Origin: Methyloversatilis discipulorum
Lineage (GTDB): Bacteria > Pseudomonadota > Gammaproteobacteria > Burkholderiales > Rhodocyclaceae
Assembly (NCBI RefSeq): GCF_000385375.1
Contig: NZ_ARVV01000001.1
Span: 2,976,001 to 3,040,000, forward strand
Length of the DNA stretch: 64,000 nucleotides
Reading direction: 5' to 3'
Of the stretch, positions 52,268 to 59,739 are shown piece after piece (the stretch's first letter is position 1; every line of letters starts with the position of its first letter). The translations under genes and the position numbers were made by a program. Under the pieces are notes generated by a model that had not been told where the DNA came from, searched no databases, and saw only the letters and a program-made list of their open reading frames with translations.

Positions 52268-53671
52268 TCAGCGGCTGCCGGCCAGCATCACGTCTTCCGG
52301 TGCGTCGGCGCGCTGCTGGCCGGTCAGGAAGAAGTAGGCCGAGGCGAGCGCGAACAGGCCGAGGAAGACGCCGGCCAGCAGCGTGTTGAACCACACCATC
52401 GCGCCGAGGCAGAACACGCCCAGCGCCAGCGCAATGGCCGGGAATACCGGATAGAACGGCGCGCGGTACGGACGTTCCAGCAGCGGCTCGCTCTTGCGCA
52501 GCTTGAACAGCGAGGCCATGGACATGATGTACATGACGATGGCACCGAATACCGACATCGTGACGATGTTGGCGGTCAGCGTCTGGCCGCCGAAGCTGAT
52601 CCACGAGTCGCTGAAGATGGCGACCACGCCGATCACGCCCCCCGCCAGCAGTGCGCGGTGCGGCGTCTGGAAACGCGGGCTGAGTGCGGCGAAGTAGCGC
52701 GGCAGGTAGCCGGCACGGGCGAGCGCGAAGATCTGCCGCGAGTAGCCCATGATGATGCCGTGGAAGGAGGCGATCAGGCCGAACAGGCCGATCCATACCA
52801 GCATGTGCAGCCAGCCGCTGTTCTCGCCCACCACCGCCTTCATCGCCTGCGGCAGCGGATCGTTGATGTTGGCGATCTGGCGCCAGTCGCCGACGCCGCC
52901 GGCGAAGATCATGACGCCGAAGGCGAGCACCAGCAGGGTAAGGATGCCGGCCACGTAGGCGACCGGAATCGTGCGCTTCGGGTCACGTGCCTCCTCGGCC
53001 GCCATCGCCGCGCCCTCGATCGCCAGGAAGAACCAGATGGCGAACGGGATGGACGCGAAGATGCCCGCCAGCGCGACGCCGGAGAACTCGTTCTGGCCGG
53101 CCCAGCCATTGGCGACGAAGTTCGCCATGCTCCAGCCGGGCGCGACGATGCCCATGAAGAGCAGCAGTTCGAAGATGGCGAGCAGCGTCACGAACAGTTC
53201 GAAGGTGGCGGCGATGCTCACCCCCACCCAGTTCAGCGCGATGAACACGACGTAGGCGCCGAGCGCGATCATCTTCGGATCGACGCTGGGGAACTGCACG
53301 TTCAGGTAGGCGCCGATGGCCAGCGAGATCGCCGGCGGCGCGAATACGAATTCGACCAGCGTGGCGAAACCGGCGATGAAGCCGCCGAAGGGTCCGAAGG
53401 CGCGCCGCGCGTAGGCGAAGGGACCGCCGGCGTGCGGGATGGCGGTAGACAGTTCGGTGAAGCTGAAGATGAAGGTCGCGTACATGGCCGCAACCAGCAC
53501 GGTGGCGCACAGGAAGCCCAGCGTGCCGGCCGAGTTCCAGCCATAGCTCCAGCCGAAGTACTCGCCCGAAATGACCAGTCCGACCGCGATGCCCCACAGC
53601 TGCAGCGGACCCAGCACCTTCTTCAGCGACTGCGGGCCGCCCGCTCCGGTCGCATTCAGTGTTGACGACAT
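52268..53671 (-). CDS. eat: Ethanolamine permease (APC superfamily)
   Basis: The 467-residue inner-membrane transporter has about 12 hydrophobic segments and the amino acid permease motifs (LWGIAVGLVISGEYFGWSYG at the first helix, AIPHAGGPFAYARRAFG, FLAIEGAAMAAEEARDPKRTIP). It matches ethanolamine permeases in length and in linkage to eutB. AGAGGA lies just before the ATG. It is the first gene of the eut operon and faces the AraC-type regulator across 213 bp. Confidence 0.95.
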   Translation of the reverse strand: MSSTLNATGAGGPQSLKKVLGPLQLWGIAVGLVISGEYFGWSYGWNSAGTLGFLCATVLVAAMYATFIFSFTELSTAIPHAGGPFAYARRAFGPFGGFIAGFATLVEFVFAPPAISLAIGAYLNVQFPSVDPKMIALGAYVVFIALNWVGVSIAATFELFVTLLAIFELLLFMGIVAPGWSMANFVANGWAGQNEFSGVALAGIFASIPFAIWFFLAIEGAAMAAEEARDPKRTIPVAYVAGILTLLVLAFGVMIFAGGVGDWRQIANINDPLPQAMKAVVGENSGWLHMLVWIGLFGLIASFHGIIMGYSRQIFALARAGYLPRYFAALSPRFQTPHRALLAGGVIGVVAIFSDSWISFGGQTLTANIVTMSVFGAIVMYIMSMASLFKLRKSEPLLERPYRAPFYPVFPAIALALGVFCLGAMVWFNTLLAGVFLGLFALASAYFFLTGQQRADAPEDVMLAGSR

Positions 53672-53744
53672 GTTTTCCTCTCCCGGATCTGTTCCGCCCG
53701 GCGCGGAACCTCTTTTTCATTCGATCACCGGGAAGGCGTCCCCG

Positions 53745-53795
53745 CTATCCGGAATCGGAAAAGTCGCGGCAGTGCACTATCCCGAATCGGAAAAG
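53745..53795. promoter_or_regulatory. Direct-repeat operator between eat and the AraC-type regulator
   Basis: Two 19-bp copies, CTATCCGGAATCGGAAAAG (53745-53763) and CTATCCCGAATCGGAAAAG (53777-53795), differ at one base and are 32 bp apart, three helical turns. GCGGCAGT follows each copy. AraC-family proteins bind direct repeats, so this is the likely EutR-type binding site. Confidence 0.75.
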
Positions 53796-53809
53796 CTGTT
53801 TGCGGCAGT

Positions 53810-53825
53810 TGGCACGGGGAATGCT
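53810..53825 (+). promoter_or_regulatory. Candidate sigma54 promoter of the AraC-type regulator
   Basis: TGGCACG-GGGA-ATGCT matches the RpoN consensus TGGCACG-N4-TTGCT except for one T. GG and GC are 10 bp apart. It lies 60 bp before the regulator ATG and just after the direct repeats. Confidence 0.6.
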
Positions 53826-53884
53826 AAGTCCCTGCAATCACGGTACATTCCTGTTCGCGCGAGCGACAGGAGGAGAGGCAGAAC

Positions 53885-54904
53885 ATGGGACATGACATCG
53901 CGCCAGCCCCGACCGCGGAGGACGCCACCAGAAGCGCCCCGAAGGACGGAATCCGCGTGTGCCGCAGCGACGACGTCGCCGAGCACGCGGACAATATTTC
54001 GCGCTGGCATCAGGAATACGAGCAGTTGTCGGGTGGCGTGTTCAGCGGCTGCATCCGCGAAATGCTGGTCGAGGACGGCCCGCGCTTGCAGGTGTTCCAC
54101 GAATACACCGAACAGGAAACCAGCCAGCAGTGCGGCCCGTGGTCGGGCTCGGTGTGGATGGGCCTGCCCGATCTGTCGCGCACCGGTGAAGTGCGCTTCT
54201 GCGGCCGGCCGCACAGCGATGGGGTGCATCTGATGATGGCGCGCGCCAGCAGCGGCTTCACGCTGCGCACGCCGCGCGACTTCGGCATCTACGGCATCGT
54301 CGCCGACGAAGGCTGGCTCGCCTCGCGCCTGACCGGCCGCCACGGACACAAGCTCGAACAGCTGCTGCTGCACGGCTCGGTCGCCAGCCGCGCGCTCAGT
54401 CCATCGCGGCACAGCGAACTGTGTTTCCTGATCGAAGGCCTGCTGGAACCGGTCGGTGCCACCACCCCGTCCGGCGATCTGTGCGCCGATCTGGTCGATC
54501 TGCTGCTCGACAGCCTGGGCGACGACCCGGCGCCGCCATCGCGCACAGCACTCGAACAGCGCCGCTTCGACATCGTGATGCAGGCGCGGCGCATCGCGCT
54601 GAAGCCGGAAAGCTCGGTCGACGGCGTAGACGAACTGTGCGAACGCCTGCACGTCACGCGCCGCACGCTGCAGAACCACTTCAACAGCGTGCTTGGCATG
54701 GCGCCGAAGGATTACCTGAAACGCGTGCGGCTGAACGCCGTGCGGCGCGCGCTGCAGCACGGCAGTGACCCGGCGCGCAGCGTGCACGACATCGCGATGC
54801 AATGGGGCTTCTGGCATCTCGGCCACTTCTCGCACGACTACCGCGAACTGTTCGGCGAACTGCCGTCCAGCACGCTGCGGCGGGCGCTGAACGGTACGTT
54901 CTGA
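53885..54904 (+). CDS. eutR: AraC-family regulator, EutR-like
   Basis: The 339-residue protein has an N-terminal ligand domain (~40-200, HADNISRWHQEYEQLSGGVFSG) and a C-terminal double helix-turn-helix (~235-335, SVDGVDELCERLHVTRRTLQNHFNSVLGMAPKDYLKRVRL, AMQWGFWHLGHFSHDYRELFGELPS). The pattern fits EutR, which responds to ethanolamine plus adenosylcobalamin. It diverges from eat-eutB-porin-eutC and overlooks a 19-bp direct repeat, so activation of that operon is inferred. GGAGGAGAGG precedes the ATG. Confidence 0.87.
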   Translation: MGHDIAPAPTAEDATRSAPKDGIRVCRSDDVAEHADNISRWHQEYEQLSGGVFSGCIREMLVEDGPRLQVFHEYTEQETSQQCGPWSGSVWMGLPDLSRTGEVRFCGRPHSDGVHLMMARASSGFTLRTPRDFGIYGIVADEGWLASRLTGRHGHKLEQLLLHGSVASRALSPSRHSELCFLIEGLLEPVGATTPSGDLCADLVDLLLDSLGDDPAPPSRTALEQRRFDIVMQARRIALKPESSVDGVDELCERLHVTRRTLQNHFNSVLGMAPKDYLKRVRLNAVRRALQHGSDPARSVHDIAMQWGFWHLGHFSHDYRELFGELPSSTLRRALNGTF

Positions 54905-54930
54905 AGCGGGCGGCAGTGAGCGCCGTCGTT

Positions 54931-55118
54931 GTGGGAGCGGTCTTCTGACCGCGACGCGGCGGTTGCAGGCCACCGGCTTCGATACAGGCTGCTGTCGGGG
55001 TCGGAAGACCCCTCCCACAGAACTCCGGCTCCGATCACCGATTGGGCGCGATTCCTTTGGGATCGGCCTTGGCCGCGACGCAGCCGCTGCAGGCCCGCGG
55101 TATTCGATTCACGGCGCA
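54931..55118. repeat. REP-like composite repeat, locus 1
   Basis: Unit A (54931-55019) starts GTGGGAGCGGTCTTCTGACC and ends GGGTCGGAAGACCCCTCCCAC, so its ends are inverted repeats that can fold into a large hairpin. A linker with TTGGGCGCGATTC leads to a degenerate unit B (~55056-55118: GATCGGCCTTGGCCGCGAC...CTGCAGGC). The same unit-linker-unit layout recurs at 57076-57280. Confidence 0.7.
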
Positions 55119-55205
55119 GTCTTCGCCCGATGACCGCCACAGACGCCCACACGTCATTCACCACCCCCGCAGGGTGAGTTCCCGACGCACCAGGTCAACG
55201 AAAAA

Positions 55206-55229
55206 GGGCGACCGCTTTCGCGGTCGCCC
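55206..55229 (-). terminator. Terminator of the small secreted peptide gene
   Basis: GGGCGACCGC / GCGGTCGCCC, a 10-bp perfect stem with loop TTTC, is followed on the minus strand by TTTTT (plus-strand A-run 55201-55205). It lies 33 bp beyond the stop of the 42-residue gene. Confidence 0.88.
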
Positions 55230-55262
55230 CTCGCACACCTGTCTCACGACAGTTGCGCGGAA

Positions 55263-55391
55263 TCAGGTCTTTGGCTTCTCCGGCTGGGAGCTCTGGGGTT
55301 TGGCGTCGCCGTGCTTTTCGCCCGGGCATGCAAGAACGGCACTGGACGACGCAAACATCGCCAGCCCCAGCAGGATCGCGAGACGTTTCAT
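55263..55391 (-). CDS. Small secreted peptide (42 aa)
   Basis: A 42-residue product, MKRLAILLGLAMFASSSAVL then ACPGEKHGDAKPQSSQPEKPKT. The N-terminus is a clear signal peptide, probably cut at VLA-C or nearby; a lone Cys and a polar, Lys/Pro/Gln-rich mature part of ~20 residues follow. The ribosome binding site AAGGAGGTGATCC is complementary to the whole 16S anti-Shine-Dalgarno end, and a strong terminator follows, so the gene is very likely real. I do not recognise the family. VLAC could be a lipobox-like site, though it departs from the consensus. Confidence 0.75.
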   Translation of the reverse strand: MKRLAILLGLAMFASSSAVLACPGEKHGDAKPQSSQPEKPKT

Positions 55392-55472
55392 CACGGATCA
55401 CCTCCTTTCGTGGTTGCAGAGCCTTCACAATAGGCGCTGCCCCCACCCCGCGCAAGAGAGGATTACTTCCGG

Positions 55473-56258
55473 ATGTTGCACTGGCTGCGCCGACTCGTTT
55501 CCGCCGTCGAACCCGAACTGCCCGACGTACCCGACGAACAGTGGGCCCGCATCGAGGCCCGGCTGCCCTGGCTCGATTTCCTCGACCCCGCCGACCGGCC
55601 GCGCCTGCGTGAACTGGCGCGGCAGTTCATCGCCAGCAAGGAATTCCACGGCGCCCACGACACCGTGCTGACCGACGACATGCTGCTCGAAATCGCGCTG
55701 CAGGCCTGCGTGCCGGTGCTCAACCTCGGGCTGGACTGGTACGACGACTGGGTCGGCGTGGTGGTCTACCCGGGCGACTTCGTCGTGCCGCGGCGGGTGA
55801 CCGACGACGCTGGCGTCGTGCACGAATACGAGGACACGCTGGTCGGCGAGGCGTGGGAAGGCGGCCCGGTACTGCTGTCCTGGCAGCCGGAATCGCTGGC
55901 GGCCGACGGCATCAATGTGGTCATCCACGAGTTCGCGCACAAGCTGGACATGCGCAACGGCGAGCCTGACGGTCTGCCGCCGCTGCATGCCGGCATGAGC
56001 GTGCAGCGCTGGGCGGCCGTGTGGTCGACCGCCTACGAGCGCTTCTGTGCCGACGTCGACGCCGGCGTGGACACCGGCATCGACGAATACGCCGCGGAAA
56101 GCCCGGCCGAGTTCTTCGCCGTCATGTCGGAGTGCTTCTTCGAAATCCCTGACCTGATACAGCAGGCCTGGCCGGATCTGTACGAGCAGTTGGCCCGCTT
56201 CTACCGGCTCGACCCGGCACCACGCGCCCGCGCGCTGTTCCCGCCGGACGCCGCATGA
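55473..56258 (+). CDS. mtfA: MtfA-type zinc peptidase (M90 family)
   Basis: The 261-residue cytosolic protein has the M90 zinc motif HEFAHKLDM, the upstream GINVV strand and the downstream SPAEFFAVMSECFFEIP, which carries the third ligand Glu. In E. coli MtfA binds the glucose repressor Mlc and cleaves peptides; a similar Mlc link here is not supported by any neighbour. It overlaps the next gene by 4 bp. It diverges from the small peptide gene across 81 bp. Confidence 0.92.
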   Translation: MLHWLRRLVSAVEPELPDVPDEQWARIEARLPWLDFLDPADRPRLRELARQFIASKEFHGAHDTVLTDDMLLEIALQACVPVLNLGLDWYDDWVGVVVYPGDFVVPRRVTDDAGVVHEYEDTLVGEAWEGGPVLLSWQPESLAADGINVVIHEFAHKLDMRNGEPDGLPPLHAGMSVQRWAAVWSTAYERFCADVDAGVDTGIDEYAAESPAEFFAVMSECFFEIPDLIQQAWPDLYEQLARFYRLDPAPRARALFPPDAA

Positions 56259-57031
56259 TCGAGGAACTGATTGCCTGGGCACGCCTGGACTGTCTGCCGG
56301 CGGCGCAGCGCCTTGGTCTGCGCCGCGAGGCGGCCGCGCTCGCCGTGCGCCATCGCCGGCTGCGTACGCACTGGGCAGAGCACATCGCGCAGACGCGCGC
56401 CGCCTTGCTCGCCGCCGCCCGCCTTTCCGCCGCAGCACCTGATGCACCGCGGCGCGCATGGATCATGGGCGCAGGTCTGCTGCAGGACGTGCCACTGCGC
56501 GAACTGCTCGACCTGTTCGAAACCGTAGACCTCGTAGACGTGTGCTTCGGCCCGGCTGCGCGTGCTGCCGTTCGCAAGTACTCAGGGCGGGTGCGCTGTG
56601 TACGGCAGGACGTGAGCGGCGTGCTGGAGGACCTGTCGCGCGATCCGCTGCGCGCCGCACCCGCGATGCCGACCGACGCCTGGTGCGCCTCGGTGAACCT
56701 GCTGTCGCAACTGCCTCTGCTGTCGTGCGCGGCGCTTCTGGAGCGCGGCGAGGCTGAGTCGGCCGTCGAGCGCTACGGCGCGGCGATACAGCAGGCGCAC
56801 ATCGATGCACTCGGCCGCGTGCCGCACGCCTGCCTGATCATCGAATACGCGCAGACTCGAGCGAGTGCGCCGGACGAAGTGCTGCTGCCGGGTCTGCCGG
56901 AGCGCCTCGTCACCGACGGCTGGGCTGCCGGTCCCCGCTGGCACTGGCCACTGAACCCTGCCGGCGAAACCCTCGAGCCGACCGGCCGAACGATGCAGGC
57001 GTGGTGGCGCAGCGGTAACGCCGGCCGCTGA
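56255..57031 (+). CDS. Conserved hypothetical protein with Rossmann-like core
   Basis: I cannot assign a function. The 258-residue protein has a helical, Arg/Ala-rich N-terminus (~1-60). A strand-loop-helix run reminiscent of SAM-dependent methyltransferases follows (AWIMGAGLLQDVPLRELLDLFETVDLVDV, RVRCVRQDVSG). The GxGxG motif is imperfect (MGAGLL) and no catalytic signature is seen. The ATGA overlap with mtfA suggests co-translation and a shared process. The tail is Trp/Pro-rich (GPRWHWPLNPAGETLEPTGRTMQAWW). Confidence 0.72.
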   Translation: MIEELIAWARLDCLPAAQRLGLRREAAALAVRHRRLRTHWAEHIAQTRAALLAAARLSAAAPDAPRRAWIMGAGLLQDVPLRELLDLFETVDLVDVCFGPAARAAVRKYSGRVRCVRQDVSGVLEDLSRDPLRAAPAMPTDAWCASVNLLSQLPLLSCAALLERGEAESAVERYGAAIQQAHIDALGRVPHACLIIEYAQTRASAPDEVLLPGLPERLVTDGWAAGPRWHWPLNPAGETLEPTGRTMQAWWRSGNAGR

Positions 57032-57075
57032 CGACAAGCCCCGTCGCTGTACTTACCGCGCACACCACCTCTCCC

Positions 57076-57280
57076 TGTGAGAGCGGCCTTGGCAGCGACA
57101 GGGCCTTTGCGGACTTCGATGCGGGCTGCTGTCGGGGTCAAGGCCCCTCCCACAGAACCCCGGCCCTGGTTCCAGTCACGAGTCAGGCGCGATCCCTGTG
57201 GGGGTGGCCTTGGCCGCGACACGGCCGCTGCCGTCCTCGGACTTCGATGCAGGCTGCTGTCGGGGTCAAGGCCCCTCCAG
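57076..57280. repeat. REP-like composite repeat, locus 2
   Basis: Unit C (57076-57154) and unit D (57196-57280) both run from a GTGGGAGCGGCCTTGGC-like left arm, through GGACTTCGATGC and GGCTGCTGTCGGGGTCAAG, to a CCCCTCCCAC-like right arm. The linker contains AGTCAGGCGCGATCCCTG, related to the linker of locus 1. Inverted ends make large hairpins. The gap 57032-57314 has no gene. Confidence 0.72.
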
Positions 57281-57314
57281 AACCCCGGCCCCGACTCCAG
57301 CCACGAATCAGGTG

Positions 57315-57917
57315 TCAGACGCATGCGCGCTCCGCCCCGGCGAGCACCCGCGCAAACACCCGTGCCAGCGGCGCGCGGGCCGCGTCCGCGCCTTCCATCT
57401 GCGCGCGCACGATGGCGCCCTCGATGAGCAGCAGCAGATCGGCGGCGACCTCGTCCGGTCGAGCGAAACCCACCTCGCGACAGGCCACTTCGATCCGCGC
57501 CGCCAGTTCCCGCTTGTGCGTCACCGTCATCGGCGGCGCGTCCGTGCCGGCTTCGGCGTGACCATTGATGAAGGCGCAGCCGCGAAAGCCGGGCGCGCGG
57601 AACCAGTCGTCCAGCGCATCGGGCAGCGCAGCCAACCAGGCGCGGGCATCCGGCGCAGCGGCAAGCCGGCTTTCCAGCCAGCCCATCCAGCGCGCGTGAC
57701 GCAGGTCCAGATAGGCCTCGACCAGCGCCTGCTTGGTCGGAAAGTGGCGGTAGAACGAAGCCTTGGCGACGCCCGACTCGGCAATGATGCGGTCGATGCC
57801 GGTGGCGCGCAGGCCGTGGCGGTAGAACAGCCGATAGGCGCATTCGAGTACGCGGGTCCGCGCATCCTGTTCGGACAGCGGACCGGGTCCGGCGAGATCG
57901 TCGAGAGATGTGAACAT
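57315..57917 (-). CDS. TetR-family transcriptional repressor
   Basis: The 200-residue protein has the TetR helix-turn-helix ([41 protein letters not shown]) and a variable effector domain containing [11 protein letters not shown]. The ATG at 57915-57917 is chosen; a longer frame would run through the operators. Two identical palindromes lie in the divergent promoter region towards the NTF2-like and Old Yellow Enzyme genes. The layout recalls the nemR-nemA pair, so control by electrophiles is inferred. The Cys in GFRGCAF is a candidate sensor residue. Confidence 0.9.
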   Translation of the reverse strand: MFTSLDDLAGPGPLSEQDARTRVLECAYRLFYRHGLRATGIDRIIAESGVAKASFYRHFPTKQALVEAYLDLRHARWMGWLESRLAAAPDARAWLAALPDALDDWFRAPGFRGCAFINGHAEAGTDAPPMTVTHKRELAARIEVACREVGFARPDEVAADLLLLIEGAIVRAQMEGADAARAPLARVFARVLAGAERACV

Positions 57918-57931
57918 CCATTCATGTTGAC

Positions 57932-57972
57932 AGACAGACCTGTCTTGTTCAAGTATGTAGACAGACCTGTCT
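57932..57972. promoter_or_regulatory. Paired TetR operators
   Basis: The palindrome AGACAGACCTGTCT occurs twice, at 57932-57945 and 57959-57972, 27 bp apart, between the divergent tetR and NTF2-like genes. Each is AGACAG-AC-CTGTCT. The site lies 15-55 bp upstream of the tetR start. Confidence 0.82.
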
Positions 57973-57997
57973 CTTTTCAACCCCCGGAGCCTTTGCC

Positions 57998-58471
57998 ATG
58001 ACCGACGCCCCCCGCCCGCCCCTGCCGCCCTTCACGTCCGAAACCGCTGCGCAGAAGGTGCGCGCCGCCGAAGACGGCTGGAACAGCCGCGACCCGCAAC
58101 GCGTATCGCTCGCCTACACCGCCGACAGCCGGTGGCGCAACCGCTCGGAGTTCCTGCGCGGCCGCGCCGAGATCGTCGACTTCCTGACCCGCAAGTGGGC
58201 GAAGGAGCGCGAGTACCGGCTGATCAAGGAACTGTGGTGCACCGCCGGCAACCGCATCGCCGTGCGCTTCGCCTACGAATGGCAGGACGACGCCGGCAAC
58301 TGGTTCCGCTCCTACGGCAACGAGAACTGGGAATTCGACGACAAGGGCCTGATGGCGCATCGCCACGCCAGCATCAACGACCTGGCGATCAGCGAGTCGG
58401 AACGCCTGTTCCGCTGGCCGCAGGGACGGCGTCCCGACGATCATCCCGGCCTGTCCGAACTGGGGCTCTGA
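57998..58471 (+). CDS. NTF2-like protein (DUF1348 family)
   Basis: The 157-residue protein matches the DUF1348 family over most of its length: [102 protein letters not shown]. The family has an NTF2 fold with a pocket but no proven reaction. It diverges from tetR, sharing the operators, and precedes the Old Yellow Enzyme by 109 bp. GGAGC lies before the ATG. Confidence 0.87.
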   Translation: MTDAPRPPLPPFTSETAAQKVRAAEDGWNSRDPQRVSLAYTADSRWRNRSEFLRGRAEIVDFLTRKWAKEREYRLIKELWCTAGNRIAVRFAYEWQDDAGNWFRSYGNENWEFDDKGLMAHRHASINDLAISESERLFRWPQGRRPDDHPGLSELGL

Positions 58472-58580
58472 CGATGCAGCCGCCGGTGTCGCGAAAGTCG
58501 ACGCGGGCCGGCGGTCGGCGGTAGATTGCAGGGCGCTGCGGCCGCGCCGCCCGCCCTTCAACGACCGCGAGATCCCATTC

Positions 58581-59675
58581 ATGTCCAGCCCGCTCTTCCA
58601 GCCCTACGACCTCGGCGGCCTCAGGCTGTCCAACCGCATCGTCATCGCGCCGATGTGCCAGTACTCGGCCAGCGACGGCAACGCGACCGACTGGCACCTG
58701 ATGCACATCGGCCAGATGGCGCTGTCGGGCGCCGGCCTGTTCGTGATCGAAGCGACTGCGGTCGAAGCCGACGGTCGCATTTCTGCCGCCGACCTCGGCC
58801 TGTGGAACGATGACAACGAAGCCGCATTGCGTCGCGTGCTCGACGGTGTGCGTGCCCACTCCAGCATGCCGATCGCGATCCAGCTCGGCCATGCCGGCCG
58901 CAAGGCTTCGGTGGCACGACCTTGGGAGGGCGGCGCGCAGATCGCGCCGACCGCCGGCGGCTGGCAGACCGTGGCGCCCTCCTCGATTCCGCACGCCGCG
59001 CACGAGAACCCGCCACATTCACTCGACGCCGACGGCCTGCGCCGGGTGTGCGCTGCCTTCGCCGACGCGGCAAAGCGCGCGGCGCGGCTCGAACTGGACG
59101 CCATCGAGGTGCACGGCGCACACGGCTACCTGCTGCACCAGTTCCTGTCGCCGCTGGCCAATGCACGTGATGACGCCTACGGCGGCACGCTCGAGAACCG
59201 GCTGCGCTTTCCGCTCGAGGTGTTCGACGCGGTGCGCGAAGCCTTCCCTCACGACCGGCCGGTCGGCATGCGCATTTCCGCCAGCGACTGGGTGGACGGC
59301 GGCTGGGACATCGAACAGAGCGTGGTCCTCGCGCAGGCGCTCAAGGCGCGCGGCGCGAGCTTCATCCACGTATCGAGCGGCGGCGTATCGACCGCGCAGC
59401 AGATTCCGCTCACGCCGGGCTATCAGGTCGCCTTCGCCGAACGCATCCGCGCCGAAACAGGACTGCCGACCATCGCGGTCGGCCTGATCACCGAGCCGGA
59501 GCACGCCGAAGCCATACTCGCCGCCGGCCAGGCCGACCTGATCGGCGTCGCCCGCGCGATGCTGTACGACCCGCGCTGGCCCTGGCACGCCGCAGCCAAG
59601 CTCGGCGCGCAGATCAAGGTAGCGCCACAGTATCTGCGCTGCGCACCGCGTGAGGTCGCCAGGCTGTTCGGATGA
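58581..59675 (+). CDS. NADH:flavin oxidoreductase, Old Yellow Enzyme (YqjM/XenA type)
   Basis: The 364-residue FMN enzyme reduces activated C=C bonds of enones or nitro compounds with NAD(P)H. It has PMCQYSA with Cys26 and Tyr28, the flavin-tuning pair of the YqjM class. AIQLGHAGRKAS, the substrate-binding EVHGAHGYLLHQFLSPLAN and GVARAMLYDPRWPWHAA are also typical. It lies downstream of the NTF2-like gene and is probably controlled by the divergent TetR protein, as with NemA/NemR. The substrate is unknown. Confidence 0.93.
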   Translation: MSSPLFQPYDLGGLRLSNRIVIAPMCQYSASDGNATDWHLMHIGQMALSGAGLFVIEATAVEADGRISAADLGLWNDDNEAALRRVLDGVRAHSSMPIAIQLGHAGRKASVARPWEGGAQIAPTAGGWQTVAPSSIPHAAHENPPHSLDADGLRRVCAAFADAAKRAARLELDAIEVHGAHGYLLHQFLSPLANARDDAYGGTLENRLRFPLEVFDAVREAFPHDRPVGMRISASDWVDGGWDIEQSVVLAQALKARGASFIHVSSGGVSTAQQIPLTPGYQVAFAERIRAETGLPTIAVGLITEPEHAEAILAAGQADLIGVARAMLYDPRWPWHAAAKLGAQIKVAPQYLRCAPREVARLFG

Positions 59676-59680
59676 AAAAA

Positions 59681-59701
59681 AGCCAGGCACGAGGCCTGGC
59701 T
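59681..59701 (-). terminator. Terminator of the PEP-CTERM operon
   Basis: AGCCAGGC / GCCTGGCT, an 8-bp stem with a 5-nt loop, is followed on the minus strand by a run of T (plus-strand A-run 59675-59681). It lies next to the Old Yellow Enzyme stop and ends minus-strand transcripts. A second small hairpin (CCCGG/CCGGG) lies at 59712-59725. Confidence 0.85.
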
Positions 59702-59739
59702 CAAAGAAACGCCCGGTTGCCCGGGTCGAGGCGTGAAAC

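Larger units (their letters stand above)
54905..55262. other. Intergenic region with REP-like composite and minus-strand terminator
   Basis: This 358-bp gap has no gene. It holds the two REP-like units at 54931-55118 and the terminator at 55206-55229, leaving about 85 bp of unremarkable sequence between them. Confidence 0.6.

Noticed and set aside
49101..53671. Ethanolamine microcompartment (BMC) operon
   Set aside because: Only permease, two lyase subunits and a porin are present; no shell protein, aldehyde dehydrogenase or EutA-like gene adjoins.
53672..53884. Cobalamin riboswitch in front of the B12-dependent eut operon
   Set aside because: The leader is too short and no B12-box-like sequence or long stem set is visible; the direct repeat and an AraC-type protein explain control better.
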